Below, piece after piece: positions 11,772-22,700 of a stretch of DNA of 44,115 nucleotides. A program made the translations under genes and the position numbers. The notes under the pieces were generated by a model. That model had not been told where the DNA came from, did no database searches, and saw nothing but the letters and a program-made list of their open reading frames with translations. Origin of the DNA: Scenedesmus sp. ARA3 (taxonomy: Eukaryota; Chlorophyta; Chlorophyceae; Sphaeropleales; Scenedesmaceae); the NCBI GenBank assembly GCA_004335835.1, contig RWJK01001217.1, positions 8,849 to 52,963 of the forward strand. The letters run 5' to 3'. Every line of letters begins with the position of its first letter. Positions within the stretch are counted from its first letter, which is position 1.

Positions 11772-12970
11772 CTACAGCTGCGTCTGCGAGCTGAGGAACA
11801 CGTACAGCGCCCCCAGCAGTGCTGCGCCGCCCACGGCAGCGGTGATGAAGAAGCTCTTGTCGTTCCTGCAGCAGTTGGCAGAAACACAAAGTAGTGGCAG
11901 CAGCAGCAGCAGCAGCAGGAGCAGCAGATTTGGTGATGCTCGATTGCCAGCGCATGCCAGTGATGTTCACATGCCAGCGCATGTTGGCAATGCATGAGCT
12001 TTAGCTGGCTATTCTCAGACAACACAGCCGGATCCACTGCATGGCGAGCTGTTGCTTTGCCCGCCAACGTACCGTGCTGCTACTGCTAGCACTGCTGATG
12101 TTCTATGCTTGTGCATCAACCTGCCAGTGCACACACCAACATGGTCCACAGCCTGCTGCTGACACCGCCGCCGCCGCCGTTGCTGCTGCTGCCGCCGCCA
12201 CCCACTCACTCGTCAAACTTGCCGTCATCCTCGCCGCGCTGCATGGCGTCCATGCGTGAGCGCATGGCCTTGGCGTCATTGTTGCGGCTCTTGGCCTCAG
12301 TGGCACGGAACCTGATGGTGAAACAGCAGCAGGCGGCAGCGGTAGCACAGCTGGCGTGAGTGTGCAGACAAACAACTGACCAGGGTCTGGTCACAGTATG
12401 GAGCCCTATATACATATGTACTGTCAGCTAGTTGGCGGTATTGGAAGGCAGCTGATTAGGCGTGTGTCTGTCTACGACAGAAAGAGTGGCGCAGACTTCA
12501 CTGCAGCATGCCTGCCTGGCGGGCAGCAGCTGTGGGGCCCACCTGCGCTTTGGCGCGTTGCACACTGGGCACCTATAGCTGTTTGGCAGCTTGTCGAACG
12601 CCTCTTTTCCATCATAAATGTAACCGCCTGCATATACGGCAGGTCACACGGATTGTTTTCTACAAGCATTTATCCACCAGGAGTGCAGCAGCAGCACCAG
12701 CGCCAGACAGCAGTGCAGCAGCTGGTCCAACATCAGCACACACAAAGTCGGCTGCATACTGTTACAGTTGCTCTTGGTAAACCAATGCGCTCTGTTTCAC
12801 CACCTCAGCTGCACGATCAAGCTCTTGTGCTTACAGTCAATGCAGATGTAGGCTGAGCTGGTTTTGGCAGCAGTTTTCCTGGCTACAACGCGCATAGCGG
12901 TCCGGCTACGGCTGCTTGCTACTCCAGCAGTCTTGAAAGCCTGCAGAGGCCGTGCGGTCAGGGACGCCAT
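11772..12970 (-). CDS. RBD1: Plastid tail-anchored rubredoxin, RBD1-like
   Basis: Four minus-strand exons, in coding order: 12835-12970, 12543-12627, 12210-12311, 11772-11865. The total is 417 bases, 138 residues. Residues 1-40 are rich in Ala, Ser, Thr and Arg with almost no acids, as in chloroplast transit peptides. YICIDCGYIYDG supplies the first Cys pair (CxxC) and YRCPVCNAPKRRF the second (CPxC), together the iron site of rubredoxin. The tail ends in a hydrophobic span (AAVGGAALLGALYVFL) and then a short polar end, as in membrane-anchored plastid rubredoxins. In Chlamydomonas, RBD1 is needed for photosystem II accumulation; cyanobacterial RubA is the counterpart. The first Cys pair is split by an intron. 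A broken copy of exon 2 lies upstream at 13527-13610. Confidence 0.9.
11897..11925 (-). repeat. Triplet run in RBD1 intron 3 (CTG on the sense strand)
   Basis: The plus strand reads CAG repeats with one GAG-type interruption, so the transcript reads CTG/CUG. The run lies about 32 bases before the exon 4 acceptor at 11865. Confidence 0.85.
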
Positions 12971-13364
12971 TGCTGCTGCCGTGGGTGCAAGGGGCAGTGA
13001 TTCGTGCCGGAGCCAACAATGTGGAGGCTGATTCGCCGTTGAAACAGTTCAATTACACGATGCTATCCTCATTTGCTTTACGGATAGCAGGCTGGGCCAA
13101 TGGTGTTGCTTTCTGGCTGACAGGCCCACGTCAGCAGCAGCTCGCCCGGCTGGGCAGGGTGAGTGAGGGTGATGACTGTATCTGTTTGATTCACGTCAGC
13201 TGGTACTGTCGTTAAAACATCGATAGCTGCTTGTGCTCAGCATGGTGGTACAGGAGTCTGGCGCCCTGCATCCACTCAGTTGATGCAGTGACTGCAGTGG
13301 ACCAGTAGCTGTCAAACCTTCTGAAGTAGTGTCTCACATGAACAGCCATGTAAAAACGGCGACA

Positions 13365-13392
13365 TATCCAAAAGTAGCGATACTTTTGGATA
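13365..13392. other. Perfect 12-base hairpin with GCGA loop
   Basis: TATCCAAAAGTA at 13365-13376 and its exact reverse complement at 13381-13392 flank the tetraloop GCGA, a GNRA-type loop if transcribed from the plus strand. It lies upstream of RBD1 and directly before the dispersed repeat starting near 13398. Confidence 0.85.
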
Positions 13393-13397
13393 GTTGC

Positions 13398-13530
13398 CCA
13401 CCATTGCCATCTTTCAGCAAGGTGCGTACATGTCCAAAGTCATCCCAATCAAGCCAGCATGCTGCAATCTGCTGCCATGGCAGCGTAACAAGAACATGCT
13501 GCACAAATACACGCCAAGAAACGCTGCTGC
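13398..13530. repeat. Dispersed repeat, copy 1
   Basis: The opening (CCACCATTGCCATCTTTCAG and on through GTACATGTCCA) and the closing stretch (AAGAACATGCTGCACAAA to ACGCTGCTGC) recur at 42171-42348 with substitutions, around a middle of unequal length. No convincing protein is encoded. Confidence 0.7.
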
Positions 13531-13610
13531 GGTGGGGCGCGTTGCAGACTGGGCATCTACAGCTGCTTGGCAGCTGTTAAACGCCTCACCGCCGTCACAG
13601 ATGTAGCCGC
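13527..13610 (-). pseudogene. Decayed copy of RBD1 exon 2
   Basis: Read on the minus strand, these 84 bases align with the 85-base exon 2 of RBD1. They start at a preserved GCAG acceptor with GCGGCTACATC against GCGGTTACATT, and end around TGCCCAGTCTGCAACGCGCC. One base is missing about 35 bases in, which shifts the frame before the CPVC codons. Tyr and Asp positions near the start are changed, and the GTGGGC donor is lost (CAGCAG follows instead). It is therefore a non-functional partial duplicate, not a second rubredoxin. Confidence 0.8.
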
Positions 13611-13765
13611 CTGCACAGCACAGCGGTTCCAGCAGTTGCAATCAACTGCAGTGCTGCAAGTGACTGCCCACCACAACGTCAGCGCAGCAACAGCAGCACC
13701 AGCACCAGTGCCAGCAGCTGCACACTTGCTGAGCTGCACAGTTCCTGAGCTGCACCTCTCCTGCC

Positions 13766-15735
13766 TCAGGCTGCGGCCGACTCCTTCTTGAGCGCCTGCC
13801 GCAGCTCGCTGTAGCTGGCGCAGCCCGACACAGGGGCCACCACTGCGTCCCATGCTGCCTGGATGGCTGCCCTGGACTCCTGTGACAGCTCCTGCTTGTT
13901 GACGCCCACCATGCCGCTGCGCACCTTGGCTGTGGGAGGGAGTTGGTGTATTTGGGGGCCAGGCAGGGCGGGGCAGCGGCGTGAGGGAACACAAAGCATG
14001 CAGCAGTGCGTGCGCAGCTGCGAGAGTGGCAGCTGGCGCAGTCTGGTCTGCAGTCATAACTATGTCATCATCTTATTGCAGCAATTGTCAAGGGCACAGC
14101 CACAAGCATATGCTTGTGCTCCTGGGACACTGCCATCTGATAGGTAACATCAGCATTGCAACGTGCCCTGTGTACACCCAGACAGGCAGCTGCTGCCTTG
14201 GGGCATGTGCTGCGGCACTGCAGATTCAGCGGGATTAGATTATTACTGCATTGAAATCTTGTTGAAATCAACTTGGATGGCTGTAAGGGTGAGCCTCACC
14301 AGTGCTGCCGGCCCCCAGCCCTGCCTGCTTGGGCCTGCCGGCTGCCTCATTGCAGGCCAGCTTCAGCGTGTGGGTGTCATACTTGGACGCATTCTGCGGC
14401 AGAGGGGCGGGGGAGGGGGGGGGAGGGGCTCGCATGAGGCAGGCAGACACGGCTCAGACAGGAGAGTGCACCGGTTTGCAGTTTTATATAGGCAGTTGTA
14501 TTGGTTTGTTCATCCTGGGTGGATGTTTGGCTAGGCTGCTTCAGTGCTAAAAATGCACAAATAGTTCTGTCGACACAGCTGTGTACAAGTTGACGTCATG
14601 CTTGCAGCATGCAGAGGTGATGTAACAGACAGCCAAACCGCTACATGCATGGAAGTGATCAACCTGCATGCACAATTCCCTGACCCAGATCCAGCCTTGG
14701 CTGCACACTGTTGTGCTGCAGTTCACTTTAGGCAAAGGCCACACTGCAATAAGAGCAGCAGCTACCGTAACTACTACTAGTAGTGCGAGCAGCTGACTTG
14801 TGCTGCAGGTGATGCCGGCCCCACCTGCTTCATGGCTGCCAGCGAGGACTGCTGCACAGTGGTCTGCACCAGCTCATCATTGCACAAGTCTGGCCCAAAC
14901 ATGAACTTGGCCACGCGCTCGACAGCTGCGGTGTGGTCTGCAACCATGTCTTCATATGTTACAAACAGGACGTTGGGGTCATTCCTGCAAGAGGGTACCA
15001 TACACAGCCCAGCAGCAGCAGCAGCAGCCTCAGCAGCCCACACAGAACATCGGGATGTCAAGGAGCTAGCAGGCGGGTAACCAAGGTTTCAACCTAAATG
15101 TTCACCCTGAATGGGGAGGTACTCCTGATCTGACAGGGGCACGTGCCCTAAAGGGTCACGGGCTTGATATTTGATCATGAATGATGTCATATGGTTGTGT
15201 TACAAACTTTGTGCAACACTGTTTTCATCATTAGTTTTGTCATTGTTACTTTCATAACACTTGTCACCTGTGGGGCCACCAGCTGGCCAGGAAGTGGAAG
15301 TAGGAGGCCTCCTCGGCTGCTGTGGCTGCAGGGCCTTGCTGCGTCCAGAACCTGCAGCAAGGATGACGTGCATGCACAGCGCATGAGGGAATGCATGGCT
15401 CATAGACCACGCGAGGAAGCTTGCCTGCAAGAGTGAGTGCCTGAAAAATCAGCATTGAATGTACTATGCATAGTCATCATACGCTGCCCTGCTCAGGTGA
15501 TAAGGACATGCTTCCCTGGCAGCTTTGCATGATGACGAGCAGAAAGCCAAGCCAGCACAGGCTGGTTGTGCTGCACCGCGTGGCTGCGATGGTGTCAAGC
15601 TTGCTGTGCATGGTACTGTGATAGGAGGCATCATGCTTACTGCTGCGTGAATGTGTCCAGGCTGATGGTGCCTGCATCAAACATCCAGTTGGAGTAGTAG
15701 TGGAACATGGAAGGCGCCACATCCTCAGGATCTGC

Positions 15736-15766
<31 letters not shown>

Positions 15767-17087
15767 TAACATTATTATAACAGGGGAACATGGAAGGCGC
15801 CACATCCTTAGGAATTGCGCAGCAGCAGTGCAGGTGACAGCAGTGGTGGGGGGCGCAGCAGCAGCAGCAGCAGCAGCAGCACCAGCAGCAGAACAAGCCT
15901 TGAGCACACACACCAACATGGTGTTCTCTGTGACAGGACATGCTGGGCAAGCAGTGTACACACCGGCAACAAAAGTGTCCATCATTGTTATGCGCTGCTG
16001 CATTCATTGTTTAAGCATTGCTGTGCAGTGCGCACACCCAATGAGCAGTACGGCGAGCAGCATGCAGCTGCAGGCAGTCGACAGGTAGCAGCATGCAGCT
16101 GACGGCAGTCGACAGATAGCAGCATGCAGCTGACGGCAGTTTTCAGGTTTTCTATCGGAATATGCGTGTGCCTCCAGCCTCACCCCGCACCACCACGACC
16201 GCCTTGCTGCCGTGTGGGCAGTGGGGCCGCCAGAAGTGTGTCTTGAAGAGACGCGGCTGCCAGCGCTGCTCCACATCAAGGTCAGTGATGCCATAATCAT
16301 GCGCAAACTGCGGCAGCAAGGGTGAAAGCGATCTGAGCAGACGATTCAGAGCCCAAATCCCTAGAAACATATGCAGGCTTTCATGTCCCTGTGGCCCTCA
16401 CTCCGTTGAGACTATTGCTAGCCGCATTACATGCCACATTACTAAGCCATCTGTCATTTCAAATTTCAAAGGCAGCCCCACCTCCAGGTAAGGCATGACC
16501 AGGTCAATGTCCTCAAAGTCCATGTCGCCGTTTGAGCGCAGCGACTGCACCACCTGCGACATCCAGGTGGTGCCGCACTTGAAGGGAGTGGCCACAAACA
16601 CGTCACCAGCATGCGGCCTGAAGCTGCTTCCTGCGCACCACAGCAGTCAGTGCTGTTAACAAGTGCCATTGAAGGAGTGCCATTGAAGGAGTGGCAAGTG
16701 AGCCATGCTGAAGTGCAAGCGAAAGGGCTTGAACGCATGAAGTGGGAGCATGTGGTGTCATGTTGTCAAGGGGCAATCTGTGCATGAAGGATTTGTTCAC
16801 ACCACTGCAACCTCAGTATTCATACTGGCAGCAATCGCTAGTGCTGGTGTGACTAGTCACGCAGGCACTACAGGTGCAGACAGCACTGCACACACGCACA
16901 GAACACAAGTTGGCAGTGCGCAGTGCAGAGCAAACACCATGTACACACCTTTCTGCCTTGCTTCAGCGCTTCCATTGCGTGCCACAGCGCACTTGAGCTG
17001 CTTCACGGCAGCAAGTTCATCCATAGGGGCACTCTGCTGCTGCTCTTGGGCAGTTGCTGCAGTGATTGAAGGCATCTGGGAGCACAC
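13766..17087 (-). CDS. PAPS-dependent sulfotransferase (Sulfotransfer_1)
   Basis: Eight minus-strand exons: 16949-17087, 16482-16630, 16184-16307, 15641-15731, 15268-15351, 14825-14984, 14300-14393, 13766-13929. The total is 1005 bases, 334 residues. TPFKCGTTWMSQVVQ (about residues 61-75) is the 5'-phosphosulfate loop. PRLFKTHFW carries the catalytic His. VVVRDPEDVAPSMFHYY gives the 3'-phosphate-binding Arg137 and Ser145. RSGMVGVNKQEL gives the C-terminal GxxGxxK element. The length and soluble N terminus resemble cytosolic-type sulfotransferases; I see no signal anchor. It moves sulfate from PAPS to an acceptor I cannot name. It is divergent from the giant extracellular-protein gene, which could suggest a role in matrix sulfation (inference only). 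The ATG at 17087 is the best start I can see. Confidence 0.9.
15010..15030 (-). repeat. Triplet run before a sulfotransferase acceptor
   Basis: Plus-strand CAG repeats, CTG in the sulfotransferase transcript, lie about 25 bases upstream of the acceptor of the exon starting at 14984. Confidence 0.8.
15737..15766 (-). repeat. Triplet run against a sulfotransferase acceptor
   Basis: CTG units on the sense strand, with one TTG, lead into the GCGCAG acceptor of the exon starting at 15731. Confidence 0.9.
15785..15828 (-). pseudogene. Decoy copy of a sulfotransferase exon start
   Basis: This repeats the first ~30 bases of the exon at 15641-15731 together with its triplet-rich acceptor region, and lies in the intron just upstream of that exon. 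The acceptor AG has become AA (GCGCAATTCCT in place of GCGCAGATCCT), so it should not be spliced. The peptide would read IPKDVAPSMF, against DPEDVAPSMF in the real exon. Confidence 0.8.
16056..16143 (-). repeat. 31-base tandem repeat, about 3 copies, in sulfotransferase intron 3
   Basis: The unit contains AGCAGCATGCAGCTGACGG followed by CAGTCGACAG. The first copy differs slightly (GCAGG for GACGG). It lies between the exons at 15641-15731 and 16184-16307. Confidence 0.9.
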
Positions 17088-18000
17088 GTCACGTTGCAGC
17101 TGATGTGCTGTGGATGAAACAAGCCTGTGAAGCCTGATCGTGGTTTCGTATGCAGTTCCTCCCTCTACACCGTTCGCTGAGCTGCACGTGTGCTTTCGAC
17201 CTACAGTAGGTGTCGGTGTCTGGGATACCGGTTTAGAGCCTTTGTGGTACGCGTAGTGAATGGTTTCAGATTATTCAAAATTCAACTGAGGAGTAACGCG
17301 ATCGGAGAGCCACAAATATGGCCATCTTCAAGAGAGGTGAGCGATTTGATGTCGGTGTGAGCACCCTTACCTTGAGGCCGAATTGATGTCCGTGTGAGGA
17401 CCTTCATCTTATGGATGTGGGAGCAGAGATGTGATGCTGTTTGCAAGGATGTTTTCCTGCAGTGTCTGACTTCCCACAGCAGAACTCACACCAAAAGTCC
17501 CATCCAGCTGGTGCCCACTGTGCTGCGCACTTGTGTGGCAGTGTAGCTACACCATGGTGGTACATGCACAGCGCAGTATAGTGGTGACAACAGCAGAGAG
17601 CATCACCCGCAGGTGGAGATGGGTAACCCTTAGGTAGCCGAACTACACGGTCCCAGGACTTCCAAGTTCTAGGGCACACGTTAGGTTGAACAGTTTCAAT
17701 ATAATTCAAATAGTATGCTGCATATGAATTTCAGTACGTCTTAGCTCTTGCTGCATGGTCTGGTCACCCTGGAAGAGCAGCGATTACATCATCGGATTTG
17801 TTGTCGAGGCAAGGCCGGGGATTTCACCGCGCAGTAAACCCGAACGCCTCACAAGTCTCTCAAATATAACTTTTAGTTTGTGATTGTAAATCCTTTCACT
17901 CCTAATCAGGGGTATGCGACAGTAGACCTCTGTAACACAACCACTGAACGCTGGAATAGCTCTCGAGTGGCACAGACCACAAGCAAACAGTTACAGTCAC
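17088..18000. promoter_or_regulatory. Shared 5' interval of divergent sulfotransferase and giant gene
   Basis: These 913 bases separate two start codons that face away from each other, so both promoters should lie here. AT-rich stretches occur around 17270-17290 and 17865-17890 (AAATATAACTTTT, about 130 bases before the plus-strand start). A short direct repeat built on TTGATGTC and GTGTGAG occurs near 17347-17400. A 101-codon minus-strand frame at 17404-17709 has no splice support or motif and I do not call it. Confidence 0.5.
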
Positions 18001-19389
18001 ATGGGGCCCACATTCAGGCCCCTTCTGGCTGCTAGAGCGAGCGCTGTTGTACTGACGCTGTCAGCTGTGTGCCTGCTGCACATCAGTTGCTGCTTGGCTC
18101 AGTCCATCGAGCTCAATCACTATTGGAAAACGTGTGACGTGCCTTACTGTTCAAGGTAACTTGCAGAACCGCGCAGTCGAAGAAGGATCGCATTAGCCTC
18201 CGTGCGTGCTGACGCACCACTGCACGCAGCAGTTCATGGTGGATTCCACTGGCACATTTGTACATTTGCAACAACTTTGATAACAACTTCGAAGTTTGTT
18301 TTGTTTGTTTGTTTTTCTAGGCGCGACGCTGCTGCAAGAGAGCAAGTCATCTGTTCAGCTTACTCCGGGCTGCCGCGACTGCAGCCTACTCTCACGTGTC
18401 TCTGCTTACCGTCGTGCACTCTTACGCCGACGGCATTGAACTTCTTTGTCTTTGCAGTTGCAGCAATGGCGGATCCCGCTTGCTGCTGGCAGCTGCTGCT
18501 CCCATGCAGCAGTGCTACAAGTTCAGGAGCCAGTGTCAAACATGCCAGACACCATACCAGCTGATGGGTGGCACTTGCGGTGAGCGCAAAAACCTTGAAA
18601 ACAGCATGTGCTTACTACTTGGCAATGCTCAGGGACCCTGCGATTACACCATTGCTACTGATGATCTTGAGTCTCAGCCAACTGCAGATTTGTGCACTGC
18701 ACATGCCACTGTACAGTGGCACTGCAGGGACACGTGCACTGCGGCACATGACTACGATTAGGATGATGACTCATCTGAGATGCCGTCGCTGTGCTGTCCT
18801 GTGCGCTGTTGCTATCATAACTATGTACTTCAAGTACATCATAGTGTACTTCAAGAGTCTTGCACTGCTGGTATCGTTGACATCAACTACTTTGAGGTTC
18901 CACGGGCCGCAATCACCACTGGTACCATCAAATTGCAAGTTGCGTGACTCGCCAGCTGGCGTGCTTCTGACCGTGTGTTCCTGACACCGCCAACCACGTG
19001 CTGTGTGCGCAGGCTGCCCTGATGGCTTCTTCACTGACTGCCTCCAGGGCTTTGACAGTTACTACCACTACACCCCTCCCAAAGGCAGCACCTCCCGCAT
19101 GAGCTCCGCAGCTGTTGCTGCCTGCTTCAACTCTGTTGCTCCCAAGCTCGCCACGCTGCCTTCCGGCCAGCCCGCCACCAACCTCTCGTGCGTCAACTGC
19201 GCATGCTGGGCAGACATCGGCGGCCAAACCAACACTGGCGTGTCCCCAATGCACCAAGATCATTGCAAGGGCAACAAGGGAGTGGCTGCAAACTACTACT
19301 GCAGGTGACACAGCTGCAGCTCGCTGCAGCTTCCACTGCTGCTTTTGCTGCTGCTTCTGCTGCTGCTTCCAGAGGCTCAACTGCTGCTG

Positions 19390-19482
<93 letters not shown>

Positions 19483-19725
19483 AAGAGCAGTAACTGCTGT
19501 TACTCAGCTGCTACTGCTCCTGTTCATGCTGCTGCAGCAGAAGCAGCAGCAGCAGCAGCTGCGCGCAACCTTTGAGTCGTCTCCGTCTGCAAAGATGCCT
19601 GCTGCTCAGCTTACACTTATGAGGCAAGCTTGACTGATGTTTCAAGGCGCTATCAGAGCTGTTTTGCACACCAGCTGATATGAACTCTGTGTATGTACAG
19701 GGCAAGTTTTCATTGTACGTATGTG

Positions 19726-19765
<40 letters not shown>

Positions 19766-22700
19766 TGCGTGCAGCCCTTGCCCTGACGGCTCAGTGGCCA
19801 CAGCCAGCCCCCTGGGAATCATCACGCAGTGCACACCCTGCCCAGGTGAGGCCACACCCCTGTGCTGCTGCCCCTGTTTTCAATGGCTGCGCCCCCCATG
19901 CGGTGACCACCCTGCTCAGCTACTTGCACGCGTCGTACGCCTGCCAGAACATGTACCATCTAAGCAGCGACGCGTGTGCCTCGCTGCCTTAAGGCACGCT
20001 TGCTGACTGCTGCTGCCTGCCTGTGGCTCGCCTGCACCTGCTGCATGCACTCGCTTGTACAGCTGGCACTGCTCCCAATGATGCCAAGTCGCAGTGTGTG
20101 CCAGCAAGCCTTACGCTCTATGAGCTGGCTCCAGGAGCACTTTCTGCACCAGGAGTGACCTTGAGCACAATCCAGACCTTCGTCACTGCTGCAGGCATCA
20201 CTGCCACAGCAGGCACCTACAGGTGGGGATGCACTGCTGTGGATAGTAACATGTACCGCTTTCGTCGCCACGCATATGTATGTGTGTCCAGTGCTTTGAA
20301 TAAACAGCACCGTGTTCCCCTGGTCTGTGTTAAACCCTGGCATTTGAGCATTGTGGTGCAACAGGTGGCGACTATTTGTGCCTGCCGTGCACGATCAGAA
20401 TACTGCCTGGCACCTGCTTGCCACACACGCCACACACGTAGGCGCTTGCTGCAGCCTGCACAACTCACACATGCAGGCAACAACTGCCCACAGAGCAGCT
20501 TGGGTGAAACAATCAATTTTCATCTAACAGAGGCGATGATCATGCCTGTCACCTGAACGCAGTGATGGAAAACGCAACTCTGTGGGCGGCATACCCTCTG
20601 GCCTGAAGCCGACCATCACCCAGCTGCCAGCCTGCAAGGGCGTCAGCTCTGTTGAAGTGCAGCAGACGCCCTCTGGCATCAACAGCATCACGTATTACGT
20701 CAACTATGGCAGCCAGAAGGTGCTGCTGTCTGCTAGCGGCAGCCTCGCGTCTGCTGTGGCTGCCACCACCTTCGACGCACCTGCTGCTGACTCACTCCTG
20801 GCTGGTTTGACCGGCGACCTGCGCAGCACCTCAACTGGAGCAGCCATGGTGAGCGCTGGGTGGAAGCTTGCGTGTGCACTCTCAGCTGCTGCCCTAGTCA
20901 TTGGTGCACCAGCATGGCACTGGCAGCTGCACATGCACATGGCCTTATAAAACTACAACTTCACATTGCAGATGTACATGTGAGTTGTAAATGCAATTGT
21001 GAGTTGCAAATATTGTAATTTTGATGGTACCCAAGTGATGTACCTTGACCTAGGCTATGAAGCTTGCACTCTTCACACAGCCCTGAGTTTCTGTCGATGC
21101 ATTGCAGGTCAGTGTGAAGGGCGCCACGTGGGCTGCACCAGGAGCCAGCTCATGCGTCACTCCGAGCCGCTGCATCAAGCAGATCACCGCCTTTGTGCAG
21201 AGCAGCCGCATTGTTGGCATTCAGGCAGACTACAACACAGGTCCTTCAGAGAAGATGGGCAGGCAGCGCGGCTCTCGAGTCACCCAGGTGCTGCCAGATT
21301 GCAGTGCTGACGCAACAGTGTCAATGTCGCTGTGCCAGGTGCGTGAATAGTAATGGCAGATGCATGAGTTTGAAGGCAGGTGCAATGCTTCATGCATAAT
21401 GTGATGGCATCGCCGTCTGTGACGTTGTTTCAACTGCATGACATGAAGCCCTTGCCACAAGCTGCAGCGTGTGCCAGTTTGTGTCCCCGCCCACACACAT
21501 CATGGTGTGACGGGCCTGGTTTAACTGGCAAGCATGTTTAGGCACAGCCAGGGCAGAGCTCACGCCTAGGGCACTCTAGAAAAACAAAGGCAATTGCTTA
21601 GCTGTTCCAAGCCTGTGATTGTCTGCGCCAGTGCATGTAGCTCCTGCCAGTCTTTGCTTGCTGTGTTACCGGGTCAGCTGTGGTGACCTGGCTGTTGCAA
21701 CAACCCTGTGGGCGCTGTGCCAGCTGCCAACGCTCGTGCCGCTCATTGCTTGCTGCGTTTGCTTGTTTGCCTGCTCTGCAGACTGCTGCTGGCGGCCTCT
21801 CAGGCTTCTCCATCACCACAGCAAGCAGCAAGGCCTTCAAGTTCGGCAACACCGCCTGCGCTAGCCCTGTGTCAATCACCGCAAGCTGCCCTAGCGGCGT
21901 CAAGCCAGCCATCACCTCATTCGGCTTCTCCACAAGGACCGACGCAACACTCAACACGCTGCTGCCTGGCCCCGGCTGCACTGCCAGCGTGAATGCTACC
22001 ACGCCGTTATGCATCAGCTGCCCTGCTGGCCACCGCGTGGTGGCAGTGGCTGGCTGGTGGGATGCTGCTGCCATGCTTGTCAACAGCCTGGAAGTCAGCT
22101 GCTCGATTGGCGTCGCACTGCTGAGCGGCCTCAGGGTTGGCAACACCAGCCGAGTCATCATCCCGGATGGAGACCTGCTGTCTGAGGTGAGGGCGGCACG
22201 GCTCTCCTGCAGTGCACGGGGCTGCGTTCAAGCACAGCTGGTGTTGACGCGGTAATGCCAAGTGCCAGTGCCAGGTAAGATGTATGGCCAGACTGTAGTT
22301 CCACGAGGCTCTCATGTGCTGTGCTGTTGAAGCGATGTTGCGTGGATTTACCTTTTTTTGTCGTGTCTTGGCTGTGGTATAGGTGCGCCTGAGCCAACAG
22401 GCGACCAGTGGCTCTCAGATTGGCGCGGTGACCAAGCTCTCACTCTACTCCTCAACCGGCAAGCTGCTCGGGCTCTTCGGCAACACAGCCAGCACTGACA
22501 GCGAGAGCACCATCAGGGCCAGCAAGCCTGGCCAGAGCTTGACTGGCCTCTGCACTCAAGTGGTGGCGGGCCCGGGCCTGGCTGCCCGCATGGCGGACGT
22601 AACAGATGCCTCATATGCCGACTGGAGCCCGCCGCTGCAAGCCGCCCTCAAACGCATCAGCAGGGTCACTGCCTACTACGAGGCTGGCAGCGCTGCTACT

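Larger units (their letters stand above)
18001..20222 (+). other. Giant gene, exons 1-5: signal peptide and Cys-rich GCC2/GCC3-like region
   Basis: This block covers about residues 1-266. After the signal peptide come closely spaced Cys (CDVPYC, CQTCQTPYQ, CGCPDGFFTDC, CVNCACW). CTPCPAGTAPND followed by SQC has the CxxCPxGT pattern of ephrin-receptor/TNFR-like GCC2_GCC3 repeats. Such modules are common in large extracellular proteins of algae and ciliates. The Cys density implies disulphide bonding in the secretory route. Confidence 0.7.

Noticed and set aside
12952..13215. Plus-strand frame with protein-like wording (ALRIAGWANGVAFWLTG) upstream of RBD1
   Set aside because: It lies in the 5' region of a well-supported minus-strand gene, has no motif, and no partner exon fits its ends.
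17404..17709. 101-codon minus-strand frame between the divergent genes
   Set aside because: No recognisable motif, odd composition, and it sits where both promoters are expected.
19188..19633. Long Leu, Ala or Cys runs as possible proteins
   Set aside because: They are translations of the (CTG)n run in three frames, inside an intron of the giant gene.
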